Of a DNA stretch of 64,000 nt, positions 18,109 through 27,724 are shown one piece after another. The notes below the pieces were generated by a model. It ran no database searches and had not been told where the DNA came from. It saw only the letters and a list, made by a program, of their open reading frames with translations. Numbering within the stretch: the stretch's first letter is position 1; each line of letters starts with the position of its first letter. This DNA comes from Bifidobacterium leontopitheci (GTDB lineage Bacteria; Actinomycetota; Actinomycetes; Actinomycetales; Bifidobacteriaceae): the NCBI RefSeq assembly GCF_009193355.1, contig NZ_WBVT01000007.1:45944-109943 (forward strand), in the 5' to 3' direction. The translations under genes and the position numbers were made by a program.

Positions 18109-19485
18109 TCACTGCTGGCTGTCACTGTCGGCTGCGGCACGAATCCGACGATAAGTAAAGAAGAACAGCACGCCGGCCACGATGCCGGACGTCGCGTCGG
18201 AGATAGGCTCGGCGAGGAAGATACCGGACACGCCCAGCCAATGCGGCAACGCCAGCGCAAGCGGCACCAGCAGGATGATCTTGCGGAACACGGCGAGGAA
18301 GATGGACTGTTTCGCTTGGCCCATGCCGACAAGCGCGCATTGCGCACCCATCTGTATGCCGAATATGCCCCACCCGCTGACGAAGACCGGCATCATCGCG
18401 ACGACGATGGCCACGACGGACGGGTTCGAGGTGAACCATGAGGCGAAGAACGCGGGGAACGCGGCCAGGAACGACACCATGACCGTGGTCGACACCAGCT
18501 GGGTGACGAACGCCATGCGGATGGCCTGCCCGACGCGGTCCATGAGCCGGGCGCCGTAATTGTAGCCGACGATTGGCTGGATGCCCTGCTGGAAGCCGGC
18601 GGTGAGCACGCTGACGATCTGCATCAGCGAGGTGATGATGGTGATGGCGGTCACGTAATCGTCGCCGCCGTAGCGTTGCAGTCCGACGTTGAACACCACG
18701 TTGATGAGGCATTCGGTGATCTGCATGATGAACGGCGCGAGGCCGAGCGTCAGCACTGGGATGATGACCCGTGTGAAGCGGATGTTCGACGGCCGCAGCC
18801 GTATGGCGCTTCGCCCGGACGCGAGGAACGCCACGATCCAGACGGAGGATATCAGTTGGGCGATCACGTTCGCCGCTGCCGCTCCTCGCACGCCCCAGCC
18901 GAACACGAAGATGAACAGTGGGTCGAGCAGCAGGCTGACTCCGGTGCCGATGAGCACCGACAGCATGGCGATCGTGGTCTTGCCCTGCGCCGAGATGAAA
19001 TTGTTGAGGCCGATCGTCAACTGCACGAACACGGTGCCGCACAGGTAGACGGTGAGGAAGTCCGTCGCGTAGCCGATGGTCGTGTCGCTCGCCCCGAACG
19101 CGTACAGTACCGGCCGCTTCGCGAGCTGGAGGATGATGGTCAGCGCCGCGGCGATGGCCAGCAGTGCGGCCGTGCTGGTGCCCAATATGCGTTCGGCGCG
19201 TTTGAAATTGCCTCGGCCGAGTTCTATGGAGGCCCGTGGGGCGCCGCCCGAACCGATGAGGTAGGCGAACGAGGTGACGGCAAGCAGGATCGGGAAGCAG
19301 ATGCCGACCGCCGTCATCGCCGCGTCGCCGACACCGGGGATATGGCCGATGAACATGCGGTCGATGATGGTGTAGGAGACGTTGGCGCCTTGGGCGACGA
19401 TGGTGGGGATCGACATGGACAGCGCAAGCCGCGCCACCGGTTTCGTTCCCATGCCGCCGCCATCGGTGTGCGGCTTCAGGCTCAT
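18109..19485 (-). CDS. MATE family efflux transporter
   Basis: Cation/drug antiporter of the MATE family, MepA-like. 458 residues and about 12 membrane helices in two related halves. The opening, LALSMSIPTIVAQGANVSYTIIDRMFIGH, is diagnostic, as is the NFISAQGKTTIAMLSVLIGT stretch after helix 5. The likely substrates are cationic drugs, but none can be named. The ATG at 19485 lies behind aaaggaac. A 30-codon open frame precedes it (19505-19597). Confidence 0.9.
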   Translation of the reverse strand: MSLKPHTDGGGMGTKPVARLALSMSIPTIVAQGANVSYTIIDRMFIGHIPGVGDAAMTAVGICFPILLAVTSFAYLIGSGGAPRASIELGRGNFKRAERILGTSTAALLAIAAALTIILQLAKRPVLYAFGASDTTIGYATDFLTVYLCGTVFVQLTIGLNNFISAQGKTTIAMLSVLIGTGVSLLLDPLFIFVFGWGVRGAAAANVIAQLISSVWIVAFLASGRSAIRLRPSNIRFTRVIIPVLTLGLAPFIMQITECLINVVFNVGLQRYGGDDYVTAITIITSLMQIVSVLTAGFQQGIQPIVGYNYGARLMDRVGQAIRMAFVTQLVSTTVMVSFLAAFPAFFASWFTSNPSVVAIVVAMMPVFVSGWGIFGIQMGAQCALVGMGQAKQSIFLAVFRKIILLVPLALALPHWLGVSGIFLAEPISDATSGIVAGVLFFFTYRRIRAAADSDSQQ

Positions 19486-19504
19486 GACTGCATGGTTCCT
19501 TTCC

Positions 19505-19597
19505 CTACCGCTTGCCGATCAGGTCACGGATGCGAGCGATGACGTCGGGGGCGCGCAGCGACGTGAGCGCCGGGAACGTGCGCAGCAGCATGGTCAT
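19505..19597 (-). CDS. Possible 30-residue leader ORF ahead of the MATE gene
   Basis: MTMLLRTFPALTSLRAPDVI and ten further residues ending in GKR, with the stop 19 bp before the MATE start. Its ribosome site (aaggga) is poorly spaced. It may be a regulatory uORF or chance. It sits in the 153-bp gap between the HAD gene and the MATE gene. Confidence 0.2.
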   Translation of the reverse strand: MTMLLRTFPALTSLRAPDVIARIRDLIGKR

Positions 19598-19638
19598 CGT
19601 TACGGCCGTGTCCCTTCTTCCAATCGGGTTAAGGCGCT

Positions 19639-20493
19639 TCAGGCGAGCAGACGGCTTTCGATCCACTGGGCGACACCGTCCTCGTCGTTGGCCGGACAGG
19701 TCTCGTCGGCGATCGACAATACCTTCGGATTGGCGTTGGCCACGGCCACGCCGATGCCGGACGCCTCCATCATGTCGATGTCGATGAGGTCGTCGCCGAA
19801 GCTGACGGTCTGCGCCGCCGGAATGCCCATGTGTTCGCAGAGGGTCAGCATCGCGTGGCGTTTGTTGGCGAGCGGGTTCATGAGCATCCACATGGTGCCT
19901 TCGGAGATGGATACGGCGAAATCATCAGGCACCAGAGTGCGCAGCCGGTCCCACTGGTCCTGCTCGGGGAACACGATGAGCTTGTCGGCGATGCCGTCCG
20001 GAATGTCGGTGAAGTCGGTGAACCGCCAGGTCTGGGTCTTCCAGTACACGCTCACGTCGAAGTTCGTGTAGCGGACGTCGTCCATGACGATGCCGACCTT
20101 GAGGCCGGGCATGGCGTCGAGCAGTTCACGGCAGACCTCGCTGGCACGCTGTGAGGGGAACCCGATCTTCATGAGGTGACCGTCCTGGGGCATGATGCCG
20201 GAGGTGAGCATCTCGTAGTCCGATGCCGCGGGGTCGAAGTCGATGAGCGCGCCGTTGAGGTAGATGACCGCATCGACCGGGAGTCTGCGGGCGAACGCGT
20301 ATCCGGTGCTCACCGGCCGTGCTGTGGCGACGGCGAACCGGTATCCGGCGTCATGCATCCGCGTGACCGTGTCGATGGACCGCTGGGTGATGAACCGACC
20401 TTCGAATGTCGGCGCGCCATGCAGCAGTGTGCCGTCAAGATCGGCGACGATGAGCTTGGGTGAGGCTTTGGCGATGGTGGTCGATTCGGTCAC
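19639..20493 (-). CDS. HAD-superfamily phosphatase (Cof-like)
   Basis: Haloacid dehalogenase-type sugar-phosphate or nucleotide phosphatase, 284 residues. Motif I is ADLDGTLLHG, motif II/III lie in AVATARP and the KR of NKRHAML, and motif IV is SFGDDLIDIDMM. The insertion between motifs II and III is a Cof-type cap. The substrate is unknown. The start is GTG and overlaps the ldh1 stop (GTGA), so it should be translationally coupled to lactate dehydrogenase. Confidence 0.88.
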   Translation of the reverse strand: MTESTTIAKASPKLIVADLDGTLLHGAPTFEGRFITQRSIDTVTRMHDAGYRFAVATARPVSTGYAFARRLPVDAVIYLNGALIDFDPAASDYEMLTSGIMPQDGHLMKIGFPSQRASEVCRELLDAMPGLKVGIVMDDVRYTNFDVSVYWKTQTWRFTDFTDIPDGIADKLIVFPEQDQWDRLRTLVPDDFAVSISEGTMWMLMNPLANKRHAMLTLCEHMGIPAAQTVSFGDDLIDIDMMEASGIGVAVANANPKVLSIADETCPANDEDGVAQWIESRLLA

Positions 20494-21440
20494 AGCAGTC
20501 CCTTGCAGTACGAGCGGATCAGTTCGGCCGAATGATGCAGCTTGGCATGCTCCTCATCGGTCAGGTCGAGTTCCACGATCTCGTTGGCGCCATTGGCGCG
20601 AAGCTCGGTGGGCACGCCGAGGAACACGTCATGCTCGCCGTATTCGCCGTCAAGCAACGTGGAGACGGGAACGATGCGGCGTTCGTCCCACAGGATCGTC
20701 TGCACGATGCCGGCGACCGTGGAGGCGATGCCGAAGTTCGTGCCGTGCTTGGCGGCGACGATCTCGTCGCCGCGCATGCGGGTCTTGCGTTCGATCTCGG
20801 CGGTGGAGACGGAGGCGAAACGGCTCTGGTTGTCGGCAAGGAACTTGGCGAACGGCTTGCCGCCCAACGATACAGTGGACCATGCGGCGAACTGGGAGTC
20901 GCCGTGCTCGCCCATGACGAAACCGCCGACGTTACGCGGGTCGAGACCGGTCTCCTCTCCGATGATGGTCTTGAGACGGGACGTGTCGAGCGCGGTGCCG
21001 GTGCCGAGCACCTGCGTGCGCGGCAGGCCGGAACGCTTCCACGCATACCAGGCCATGACGTCGACCGGGTTGGAGACCATGACGATCACGCCGTTGAATC
21101 CCGAGGCCATGACGTTGTCGACGACATCGCCGACGAGTCCGACCGTGAAGCCGAGTTCGGCGAGCCGGTTCGATCCTGCTGGCGGTTTGCGTCCGACCGT
21201 GATGACGACGATGTCCGCATCGCGGCAGTCGGAATAATCCCCCTCATGCACTTTGACGTGACGGTCCTGGAATTCGCTGCCGTCGTCAAGGTCGTGAGCC
21301 TCTCCGCGTGCCTTGTCGGCGAAATGATCGATGAGTACGAGCTCGTTGCACAGGCCGTGCGTGACGATGGCGAACGCGGCGGTGGAACCGACAGTCCCTG
21401 TGCCGACGATGACGACCTTGTTGCGGTTCATGGTGACCAT
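20490..21440 (-). CDS. ldh1: L-lactate dehydrogenase (ldh1 type)
   Basis: Reduces pyruvate to L-lactate with NADH. 316 residues. Features are the nucleotide-binding GTGTVGSTAAFAIV, the catalytic His in GEHGDSQFA, and the substrate Arg region SNPVDVMAWYAWKRSG. The sequence is recognisably the B. longum Ldh1 type rather than the fructose-1,6-bisphosphate-regulated main Ldh. Start ATG at 21440 with agaggag. It overlaps the downstream HAD phosphatase by 4 bp. Confidence 0.93.
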   Translation of the reverse strand: MVTMNRNKVVIVGTGTVGSTAAFAIVTHGLCNELVLIDHFADKARGEAHDLDDGSEFQDRHVKVHEGDYSDCRDADIVVITVGRKPPAGSNRLAELGFTVGLVGDVVDNVMASGFNGVIVMVSNPVDVMAWYAWKRSGLPRTQVLGTGTALDTSRLKTIIGEETGLDPRNVGGFVMGEHGDSQFAAWSTVSLGGKPFAKFLADNQSRFASVSTAEIERKTRMRGDEIVAAKHGTNFGIASTVAGIVQTILWDERRIVPVSTLLDGEYGEHDVFLGVPTELRANGANEIVELDLTDEEHAKLHHSAELIRSYCKGLL

Positions 21441-21487
21441 GGTTGATGCTCCTCTGGGGACGCTGACGGGATGCTGGCGAAACGAAG

Positions 21488-21517
21488 ATGAGCCATGACC
21501 TTGAGGCCATGGCTCAT
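21488..21517 (-). terminator. Hairpin between secG and ldh1
   Basis: atgagccatgacc (21488-21500) pairs with ggccatggctcat (21505-21517), with one mismatch. It lies 20 bp after the secG stop on the minus strand. Confidence 0.5.
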
Positions 21518-21537
21518 TGCTGAAAATCTGGTATTGA

Positions 21538-21795
21538 TCAGGCGAGGCTGAACTTGGTCATCAGGCCGAGGCCGATGATGATCGCGACCCACAGCAGGGC
21601 GATGATGACGGTCCAGCGGTTCAGGTTCTTCTCGGCGACGCCGGAGGAGCCAGCGTTCTGGGTGAGACCGCCGCCGAACATGTCGGACAGACCGCCGCCC
21701 TTACCCTTGTGCATGAGAATAAGCAGGGTGAGCAGCAGGCTGAAGACGACGAGAACGATCTGCAGCACAAGCTTGACGATTGCCCAAGCGGACAT
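21538..21795 (-). CDS. secG: Protein translocase subunit SecG
   Basis: Small subunit of the SecYEG channel. 85 residues with two membrane helices (IVLVVFSLLLTLLILMHKG and TVIIALLWVAIIIGLGLM) and the family loop HKGKGGGLSDMFGGG between them. Start at 21795 (MSAWAIVKL) with ggaggt five bases ahead; the longer frame is rejected. It follows tpiA and pgk, the usual actinobacterial order. Confidence 0.95.
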   Translation of the reverse strand: MSAWAIVKLVLQIVLVVFSLLLTLLILMHKGKGGGLSDMFGGGLTQNAGSSGVAEKNLNRWTVIIALLWVAIIIGLGLMTKFSLA

Positions 21796-21937
21796 GGCGA
21801 ACCTCCAGTTCATAAAACACTATCGGCCAGTATAACTCAGGGTATTGAAAAACGGTGACGGCGATGTCATATGCCGATGCTGCGACGGCCGAGAAGCCAT
21901 GCCGAGCTCCGCAACGCTGCCGCGCCGCGGGTCCTGG

Positions 21938-22753
21938 TCACCGGCCGCGCACGGTCTTGAGCGTGATCCTGGCGATGCGTGCCATCTCGTCCGGGTCGAG
22001 CGAGGCACCGCCGATGAGGAAGCCGTCGACGTCGGGCTCCTCGATGAGGTCGAGCGCGTTCTTCGACGACACGGAACCGCCGTAGAGGATGCGCACCGTC
22101 TGCGAGACATCGTCGCCGAACATCGCCGCGATGTCGCCGCGGATCGCCTTGGCCGCCTGCTGGGCGGTGTCCGGGGTGGCCACCATGCCTGTGCCGATGG
22201 CCCAGACCGGCTCGTAGGCGACGATGAGTTTCGCCGCTTCGGTCGCGGACAGGTCACGGGTCACGTCACGCACCTGCCCCACGGCAAAGTCCAGCTCGAT
22301 GCCCTGGCGCCGTTCCTCGAAACTCTCCCCCACGCACAGGATGGGCTGCATGCCGGCGGCAAGGACCGCACGCACCTGGTCGACGATGTTCGCGTCGTCC
22401 TCGGGATGGTATTTGCGCCGTTCGGAATGGCCGACGATGACATAGGAGCATCCCAGATGCGCGATCATGTCGGCGGACACGTCCCCCGTGAACGCGCCCT
22501 GCGTGGTGACCGAGACCGCCTGGGCTCCGTAGTGGATCTTGAGCTTGTCGGCTTCGACAAGCACCTGTACGCTGCGCAGCGACGTGAACGGGGGCATGAG
22601 CGCGATCTCGCACTGGCTGTAGTCGAATCGGGCGTCCCTGAGCAGCCATACGAGTTTCTGCACGTAATAGGTGGCTTCGAGATGGTCGAAGTTCATCTTC
22701 CAGTTGCCTGCGATGAGCGGAATACGTTTGGCTCGTACGGTCTTGGCCGTCAT
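21938..22753 (-). CDS. tpiA: Triosephosphate isomerase
   Basis: Interconverts dihydroxyacetone phosphate and glyceraldehyde-3-phosphate in the lower glycolytic part of the bifid shunt. 271 residues. The catalytic Lys is in AGNWKMN, the His in VGHSERR and the Glu in AYEPVWAIGTG; the phosphate loop is LYGGSVSSKN. ATG at 22753 with aaaggga ahead. It lies between pgk and secG, separated from pgk by a strong hairpin. Confidence 0.96.
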   Translation of the reverse strand: MTAKTVRAKRIPLIAGNWKMNFDHLEATYYVQKLVWLLRDARFDYSQCEIALMPPFTSLRSVQVLVEADKLKIHYGAQAVSVTTQGAFTGDVSADMIAHLGCSYVIVGHSERRKYHPEDDANIVDQVRAVLAAGMQPILCVGESFEERRQGIELDFAVGQVRDVTRDLSATEAAKLIVAYEPVWAIGTGMVATPDTAQQAAKAIRGDIAAMFGDDVSQTVRILYGGSVSSKNALDLIEEPDVDGFLIGGASLDPDEMARIARITLKTVRGR

Positions 22754-22835
22754 GGCACTGCTCCCTTTGCTGTGGGACGTCCGCGCCGCGGCGACGTTCC
22801 GGCCGCGGCATGGGAATCGATGATATACGGTGACG

Positions 22836-22886
22836 TGTTGAGTGAGGGGCAGCCGATGACTGTCATCGCCTGCCCCTCACTCAACA
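22836..22886. terminator. Long hairpin between pgk and tpiA
   Basis: A perfect 16-bp outer stem (22836-22851 with 22871-22886), extended by an inner gatgac/gtcatc pairing, 86 bp after the pgk stop. It should end or attenuate the pgk transcript before tpiA. Confidence 0.75.
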
Positions 22887-22971
22887 AACGTCGGCTCTGC
22901 GTATGCGGATGCCGGCGGCGCCTGTCATGGCCGCCGGCAGCCGTATGCTGTGGAGCCGATTACTCCGAGGA

Positions 22972-24177
22972 CTACTCCAGGACCTTCAGGCCCGGCAGCT
23001 CCTTGCCCTCGAGGAACTCGAGGGAGGCGCCGCCGCCGGTGGAGATGTGCGAGAAGCCGTCCTCCGGGAAGCCGAGGTTGCGCACCGCGGAGGCGGAGTC
23101 GCCGCCGCCGACGATGGTGAACGCGCCGGCCTTGGTGGCGTCGACCAGACCCTGGGCGACGGCCTTGGTGCCGTCGGCGAAGGCGGCGACCTCGAACACA
23201 CCCATCGGACCGTTCCACACGACCGTCTTGGAGTCGACGATCTTGTCGTGGAAGAGCTTCTGGGACTCCGGGCCGATGTCAAGGCCCATCTTGTCGGCCG
23301 GGATGGCGTCCGCGGGGACGACCTCGGGGGCGACGTCGGCATCGGACTTCGGGAAGGTCGGGTTCACGACGATATCGGTCGGGAGCACCAGTTCGACGTC
23401 GTTCTTCTCGGCGGTCTCAATGTAGCCCTTGACCTTGTCGAGCTGGTCCTCCTCGAGCAGGGAGGTGCCGACCTCGTAGCCCTTGGCCTTGAGGAAGGTG
23501 AAGACCATGCCGCCGCCGATGACGAGACGGTTGGCCTTGTCGAGCAGATTCTCGATGACGCCGAGCTTATCGGAGACCTTGGAGCCGCCGAGCACGACGG
23601 TGAACGGACGCTCCGGGTTCTCGGTAGCCTTGGAGAGGGCCTTGACTTCCTTCTCGACGAGCTTGCCGGCGGCGGCCGGCAGATCGGCGGCCACATCGTA
23701 GTCGGAGCCCTGGGCGCGGTGGACGACGCCGAAGCCGTCGGAGACGAACACGTCGCCGAGCGCGGCAAGCTTCTTGGCGTACGGGGCGCGCACGGCGGGA
23801 TCCTTGCTGGTCTCCTCCGGGTTGAAGCGCACGTTCTCGAGCAGCACCACGTCGCCGTCGTTCATCGCGGCGACCTTGGCCTGGGCATCCTCGCCATAGG
23901 TGTCCTTCGCCAGCTTGACGTCGACACCGAGCAGCTCGCCAAGACGCTTGGCGACCGGAGCCAGGGACAGTTCGGGAACGACCTTGCCCTTCGGACGGCC
24001 GAGGTGCGCCATCAGGATGACCTTCGCGTCGTCGGCGAGGAGTTCCTTGATGGTGGGCAGCGCAGCCTTGATACGACCATCATCGGTGATCGTGGTGCCG
24101 TCCAGCGGAACGTTGAAATCGGCGCGCATCAGAACGCGCTTGCCCTTGAGATCCCCAAGGTCCTTGAGTGTCTTCAT
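22972..24177 (-). CDS. pgk: Phosphoglycerate kinase
   Basis: Makes ATP from 1,3-bisphosphoglycerate. 401 residues, full length. N-terminal substrate motif [10 protein letters not shown], then HLGRPKG; nucleotide-binding [18 protein letters not shown]; and the C-terminal GGGDSASAV with [16 protein letters not shown] at 24177 behind ggaaagga. Strong codon bias fits a highly expressed glycolytic gene. Confidence 0.97.
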   Translation of the reverse strand: MKTLKDLGDLKGKRVLMRADFNVPLDGTTITDDGRIKAALPTIKELLADDAKVILMAHLGRPKGKVVPELSLAPVAKRLGELLGVDVKLAKDTYGEDAQAKVAAMNDGDVVLLENVRFNPEETSKDPAVRAPYAKKLAALGDVFVSDGFGVVHRAQGSDYDVAADLPAAAGKLVEKEVKALSKATENPERPFTVVLGGSKVSDKLGVIENLLDKANRLVIGGGMVFTFLKAKGYEVGTSLLEEDQLDKVKGYIETAEKNDVELVLPTDIVVNPTFPKSDADVAPEVVPADAIPADKMGLDIGPESQKLFHDKIVDSKTVVWNGPMGVFEVAAFADGTKAVAQGLVDATKAGAFTIVGGGDSASAVRNLGFPEDGFSHISTGGGASLEFLEGKELPGLKVLE

Positions 24178-24261
24178 ATGTATCCTTTCCTATCCGCAAA
24201 TGCGAGGAATGGCCAGTGATAGCCAATTGGAATGATACAAGCGGCATGGAACAAACACAAC

Positions 24262-24306
24262 AGACAGGCCGCGTCCCGCACCATGTGCGCGGGACGCGGC
24301 CTGTCT
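24262..24306 (-). terminator. Hairpin terminator downstream of whiA
   Basis: A 17-bp perfect stem (24262-24278 with 24290-24306), 69 bp after the whiA stop and 85 bp before the pgk start. It separates whiA from pgk. Confidence 0.7.
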
Positions 24307-24374
24307 ATGGAAATGTCTGGGCATGCGCCTGTCATCGGCGGCGATCCGGGTAGTCACCCGGCATCATGTCGTCG

Positions 24375-25343
24375 TCATTTGACGGAATCAGCCGCCATAT
24401 CCTTCTCACGCGCCTTGACGGTCTTGTCGGCGAGCTGCAGCAGGCGGCGGATGCGGCCGGCGATGGCGTCCTTGGTGATCGGCGGGTCGGCGAGACGGCC
24501 GAGCTCCTCAAGGCTGGCGTCGCCGTGTTCGAGTCGCAGCTGACCTGCGGCGCGGAGGTTCTCGGGGATGTCGTCACCGAGGATCTCGAACGCCTTGCGC
24601 ACCTTCTCGCTCGCCTCCGCGGCGGCCTTGGCGCTGCGGCGCATGTTCGCGTCGTCGAAGTTCGCCAGACGGTTGGCCTTGCCCCGTGCCTCGCCGTCCG
24701 TGCGCTTTCCGGTCCATTCGCGAGCGGAATGCGGCGCCCCCATGAGCACGAGCATCCGCTCGATGGCGTCGGGATCCTTGAGGGTGATGCGTTCCGAGCT
24801 GCGCAGCTGACGCGGTTTGGCGGTGATGCCGAGTCGGCGTGCGGCACCGGACAGCGCCAGCGCGGCCTCGCTGGTCGGGCAGATAATCTCCAGGAAGCTC
24901 GCCTTGCCCGGGTCGGACAGCGAGCCGTGGGCGAGGAATGCGCCTCGCCATGCCGCCTTGACCTGGGCGATGTTCCCGCTGATGATGTCCGCGGGCAGTC
25001 CACGGACCAGACGCTTGCGACGGTCGAGCAGACCGGTCTGCAACGCCAGCGCCGCACCGCCGCGCTCCACGTGCACAACGTAGCGCTGGACCACCGTCCC
25101 GTTAGGCGTAGGACGGGAGATCTGAGTCATCAGGGCTTCGTGCCCATACAGTTCCCTGATGGTGTCCTGCAGCCATTGCGCGGCTTTGAGCGAGTCGAAC
25201 TGAGCCTGCACAATGATCTGGCGCTGCACCAGCCGCAGCCCGCCGCCGAAACGAATCATGGCGGTAGCTTGCGCTTTTTTCGCCGCCGGAAGTTCGTTGT
25301 CGATTGCGGCCAGCTCGCTTTTGACATCATCCAGAAGAGCCAA
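24375..25343 (-). CDS. whiA: DNA-binding protein WhiA
   Basis: LAGLIDADG-like plus helix-turn-helix protein, conserved across Gram-positive bacteria. It controls sporulation septation in Streptomyces and has a growth or division role elsewhere. 322 residues. The LAGLIDADG-like core includes [21 protein letters not shown]; the C-terminal HTH is [24 protein letters not shown]. The start is TTG at 25343, seven bases after ggagg. rapZ lies upstream, but yvcK, which is commonly found between them, is missing. Confidence 0.95.
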   Translation of the reverse strand: MALLDDVKSELAAIDNELPAAKKAQATAMIRFGGGLRLVQRQIIVQAQFDSLKAAQWLQDTIRELYGHEALMTQISRPTPNGTVVQRYVVHVERGGAALALQTGLLDRRKRLVRGLPADIISGNIAQVKAAWRGAFLAHGSLSDPGKASFLEIICPTSEAALALSGAARRLGITAKPRQLRSSERITLKDPDAIERMLVLMGAPHSAREWTGKRTDGEARGKANRLANFDDANMRRSAKAAAEASEKVRKAFEILGDDIPENLRAAGQLRLEHGDASLEELGRLADPPITKDAIAGRIRRLLQLADKTVKAREKDMAADSVK

Positions 25344-25546
25344 GAGCCAACCTCCTATGTCCTGTTTCTTCTCAATGTTCCCCGGGCTTGTGTGGCGTTA
25401 GGCCCACACTGCCACCGGCTTACTGTGATACCCAATCACTTGGACAAGAATACGCGATGATACCGGATACTGGATAACGGCATTCTGCATTGTGACTACA
25501 TAGCGTCGGGCTCGCAGACACGCAGAAGGGCGCGAACCCGGCGCTC

Positions 25547-26497
25547 CTACGAACGCTGCCGGTGCAGCTCGCGCGCCGACACCGTGACCGTGATGCCATG
25601 GGCGCGAAGCCGGGAGGCGAGCTCCTCGCTGATGGCGACCGAACGGTGCTGGCCTCCGGTGCACCCGACCGCGATGGTGACGAAATGCTTGTCCTCGTGC
25701 GCATAGCCCTCGAGCGCCACCAGCATGGCCTGCTCGTAGGCGTCGAGAAACTGGCTTGCCCCCGGACTGGAGAGAACGTAGTCGCTGACGGGCTTGTCGA
25801 GCCCGTTGAGCTCCCTGAGCGCCGGCACCCAGAACGGGTTCGGCAGGAACCTGACGTCCATCACGAAGTCGGCGTCCATGGGCAGACCGTATTTGAATCC
25901 GAAGCTGAACACATGGACGGCGACCGTGGAAGGGCCGGAGCCGAGCATCGCCTCATAGAGTTTGGTCGACAGCTGGTGGATGCTCAGCGACGACGTGTCG
26001 ATGACCATGTCCGCCCGTTCCTTGAGGTTGGCCAGCAGGCTGCGCTCCTCGAGGATGCCGTCGATGAGCCGGTTGCCATGCTGCAGCGGATGCGGCCTGC
26101 GCACGGATTCGTAGCGTTTGATGAGCACCTCGTTGCTCGCGTCGAGGAACAGGATGCGGGTCTTGACGCCAAGATCGTCAAGGTGGCTGAGTACTGCGGC
26201 AAGATCGTCGAAATACGACCGGGAACGCACGTCGATGACCGCCGCAAGCTGGTGCACGCCTTCACCGCCGCCGCTGGTCATCATGTCGACCAAGGGAATC
26301 AGCAGTTTGGGCGGGAGGTTGTCGACGACATACCAGCCCATGTCCTCGAAGCAATCCGCGGCATGGGACCGCCCTGCACCGGACATGCCGGTGATGAGGA
26401 GCACCTCGAACCGGTCCGCGGGTGCGGGGCGGCTGTTGCTCGATGGAGACGGGGCTTCCTGACGGCTGCCCGCCGTGTCATGATGTCGGTATGTCAT
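25547..26497 (-). CDS. rapZ: RapZ/YvcJ-type nucleotide-binding protein
   Basis: P-loop protein that hydrolyses GTP/ATP; in Enterobacteria it is an adaptor for RNase E-type processing of glmZ RNA. 316 residues. The Walker A region is GMSGAGRS, with Arg where other family members have Lys, as in other actinobacterial copies. Further motifs are [47 protein letters not shown] and [11 protein letters not shown]. The N-terminus (1-28) is Ser/Pro-rich and extra. ATGA overlap with aroE indicates coupling. Confidence 0.93.
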   Translation of the reverse strand: [316 protein letters not shown]

Positions 26498-27441
26498 AGG
26501 ACCTCCTCGAGAGCCTTGCGCATCGGCGGTTCAAGCGTCGCGACGGCGTCGCCGCCCTGGAGCCTGCGCTCCCCCTGCTTCCCCGTCATGAGTTTCACCT
26601 GCAGGATGGCCTGGTACAGCAGCATCTCCTCGCCGCCGATGGCGATGCCCCCCTTGGACCGCCACGCCACGATCAGCGCGGAGGGGCGCGGGTCGTACAC
26701 CACGTCGAGCAACACGCCACGTGGTGTGAACGCGGTGTCGTCCATGATCGCCTCGGCGATGCCGTCGGCCGCCCGTCCGGGGATGGTGCTGACGACGATG
26801 TCGCTGCCTGCCAACACGTCGGCCGCGTGGTCGAGGTGAGTTTCGGCGTATCCGATGCCGCCATCGCCTTGGGCCGCCACGATGCCGGCGATGTCGGTGT
26901 TGCGGCCCGGGTGGCGGGCGATCACGGTGGCGTTCCTGTCCGTTGCGTCCGAGGCTCCGAACATGGCGCAGATCGCGCTCAGCGCTGATTCGGCGGTGTT
27001 GCCGTTGCCGATGACCGCGGCGGTGGCGGCGTGGTCGAGCAGCGTCTGGCGCTGCGTGACGTCGCATGCATGCTGAATGGCGTAGATGATGCCGGGAACG
27101 TCGGTGTTGTACAGGTCGATGTGGGGCAGGCCCTCCTGCGATCCCGGCTTGGACCAGTCGAACACCGCCGTGTTGGCGACTTTGAGCTGGTCCGCCCAGT
27201 AGTCGGCGGGCGTTCCGTATGGCTGGATGGTCTTCTTGAGCGGCATGGTCAGGCTCAGGCCGCGCCAGGACGGGTCCAGGCCGCGCAGGAATCCGTCAAG
27301 GTCGTCCTCCCCGACCTCATGCCGCCCGTAGCTCCAGTCGTCCAGGCCGAGTGCGCGGTATGCCGCCATGTGCAACACCGGCGACAGTGAATGCGCGATC
27401 GGCTTGCCCAGCACCGCGCAGCGTTGATTGATCTGGGTCAT
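26494..27441 (-). CDS. aroE: Shikimate dehydrogenase family protein
   Basis: NADPH-dependent reduction of 3-dehydroshikimate in aromatic amino-acid synthesis. 315 residues. Substrate-binding PIAHSLSPVLHMAAYRALGL and the catalytic Lys in SLTMPLKK are present. The nucleotide site AAVIGNGNTAESAL has Asn where GAGGxx is usual, and GGEEMLLYQAILQ is near the end. These differences place it in the divergent actinobacterial branch, so the exact substrate is less sure than the family. It overlaps rapZ by four bases. Confidence 0.85.
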   Translation of the reverse strand: MTQINQRCAVLGKPIAHSLSPVLHMAAYRALGLDDWSYGRHEVGEDDLDGFLRGLDPSWRGLSLTMPLKKTIQPYGTPADYWADQLKVANTAVFDWSKPGSQEGLPHIDLYNTDVPGIIYAIQHACDVTQRQTLLDHAATAAVIGNGNTAESALSAICAMFGASDATDRNATVIARHPGRNTDIAGIVAAQGDGGIGYAETHLDHAADVLAGSDIVVSTIPGRAADGIAEAIMDDTAFTPRGVLLDVVYDPRPSALIVAWRSKGGIAIGGEEMLLYQAILQVKLMTGKQGERRLQGGDAVATLEPPMRKALEEVL

Positions 27442-27724
27442 GACTCTCCTTTATCCGCTCGTACCATCCTATATTCTACCGGGCTACCGGGCATGACGGT
27501 TTCGCATCCAGGGCCGCCATGCCGAGCGCGACGCGCGGCCCACGGCCATCCGTACGCTTCCGACCGCAAGTCTCACGCTTGTCCTGATGGCTCGACGCAA
27601 GCGGATTTGCAGGGAATGCCTGTATTGTGGGTCTCGTCATCGTGCGTGCCCGTTCCACGCTCCCCGGCGACAGGCCGCGGCGCACTCATGGAACGATGCA
27701 ATCCAATGTGAAGGGGGCTATGCC

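Noticed and set aside
22903..24219. 438-codon frame antisense to pgk
   Set aside because: Shadow of pgk, caused by GC-rich third positions; similar long shadows occur over lnpA, galT, uvrA and rpsB.
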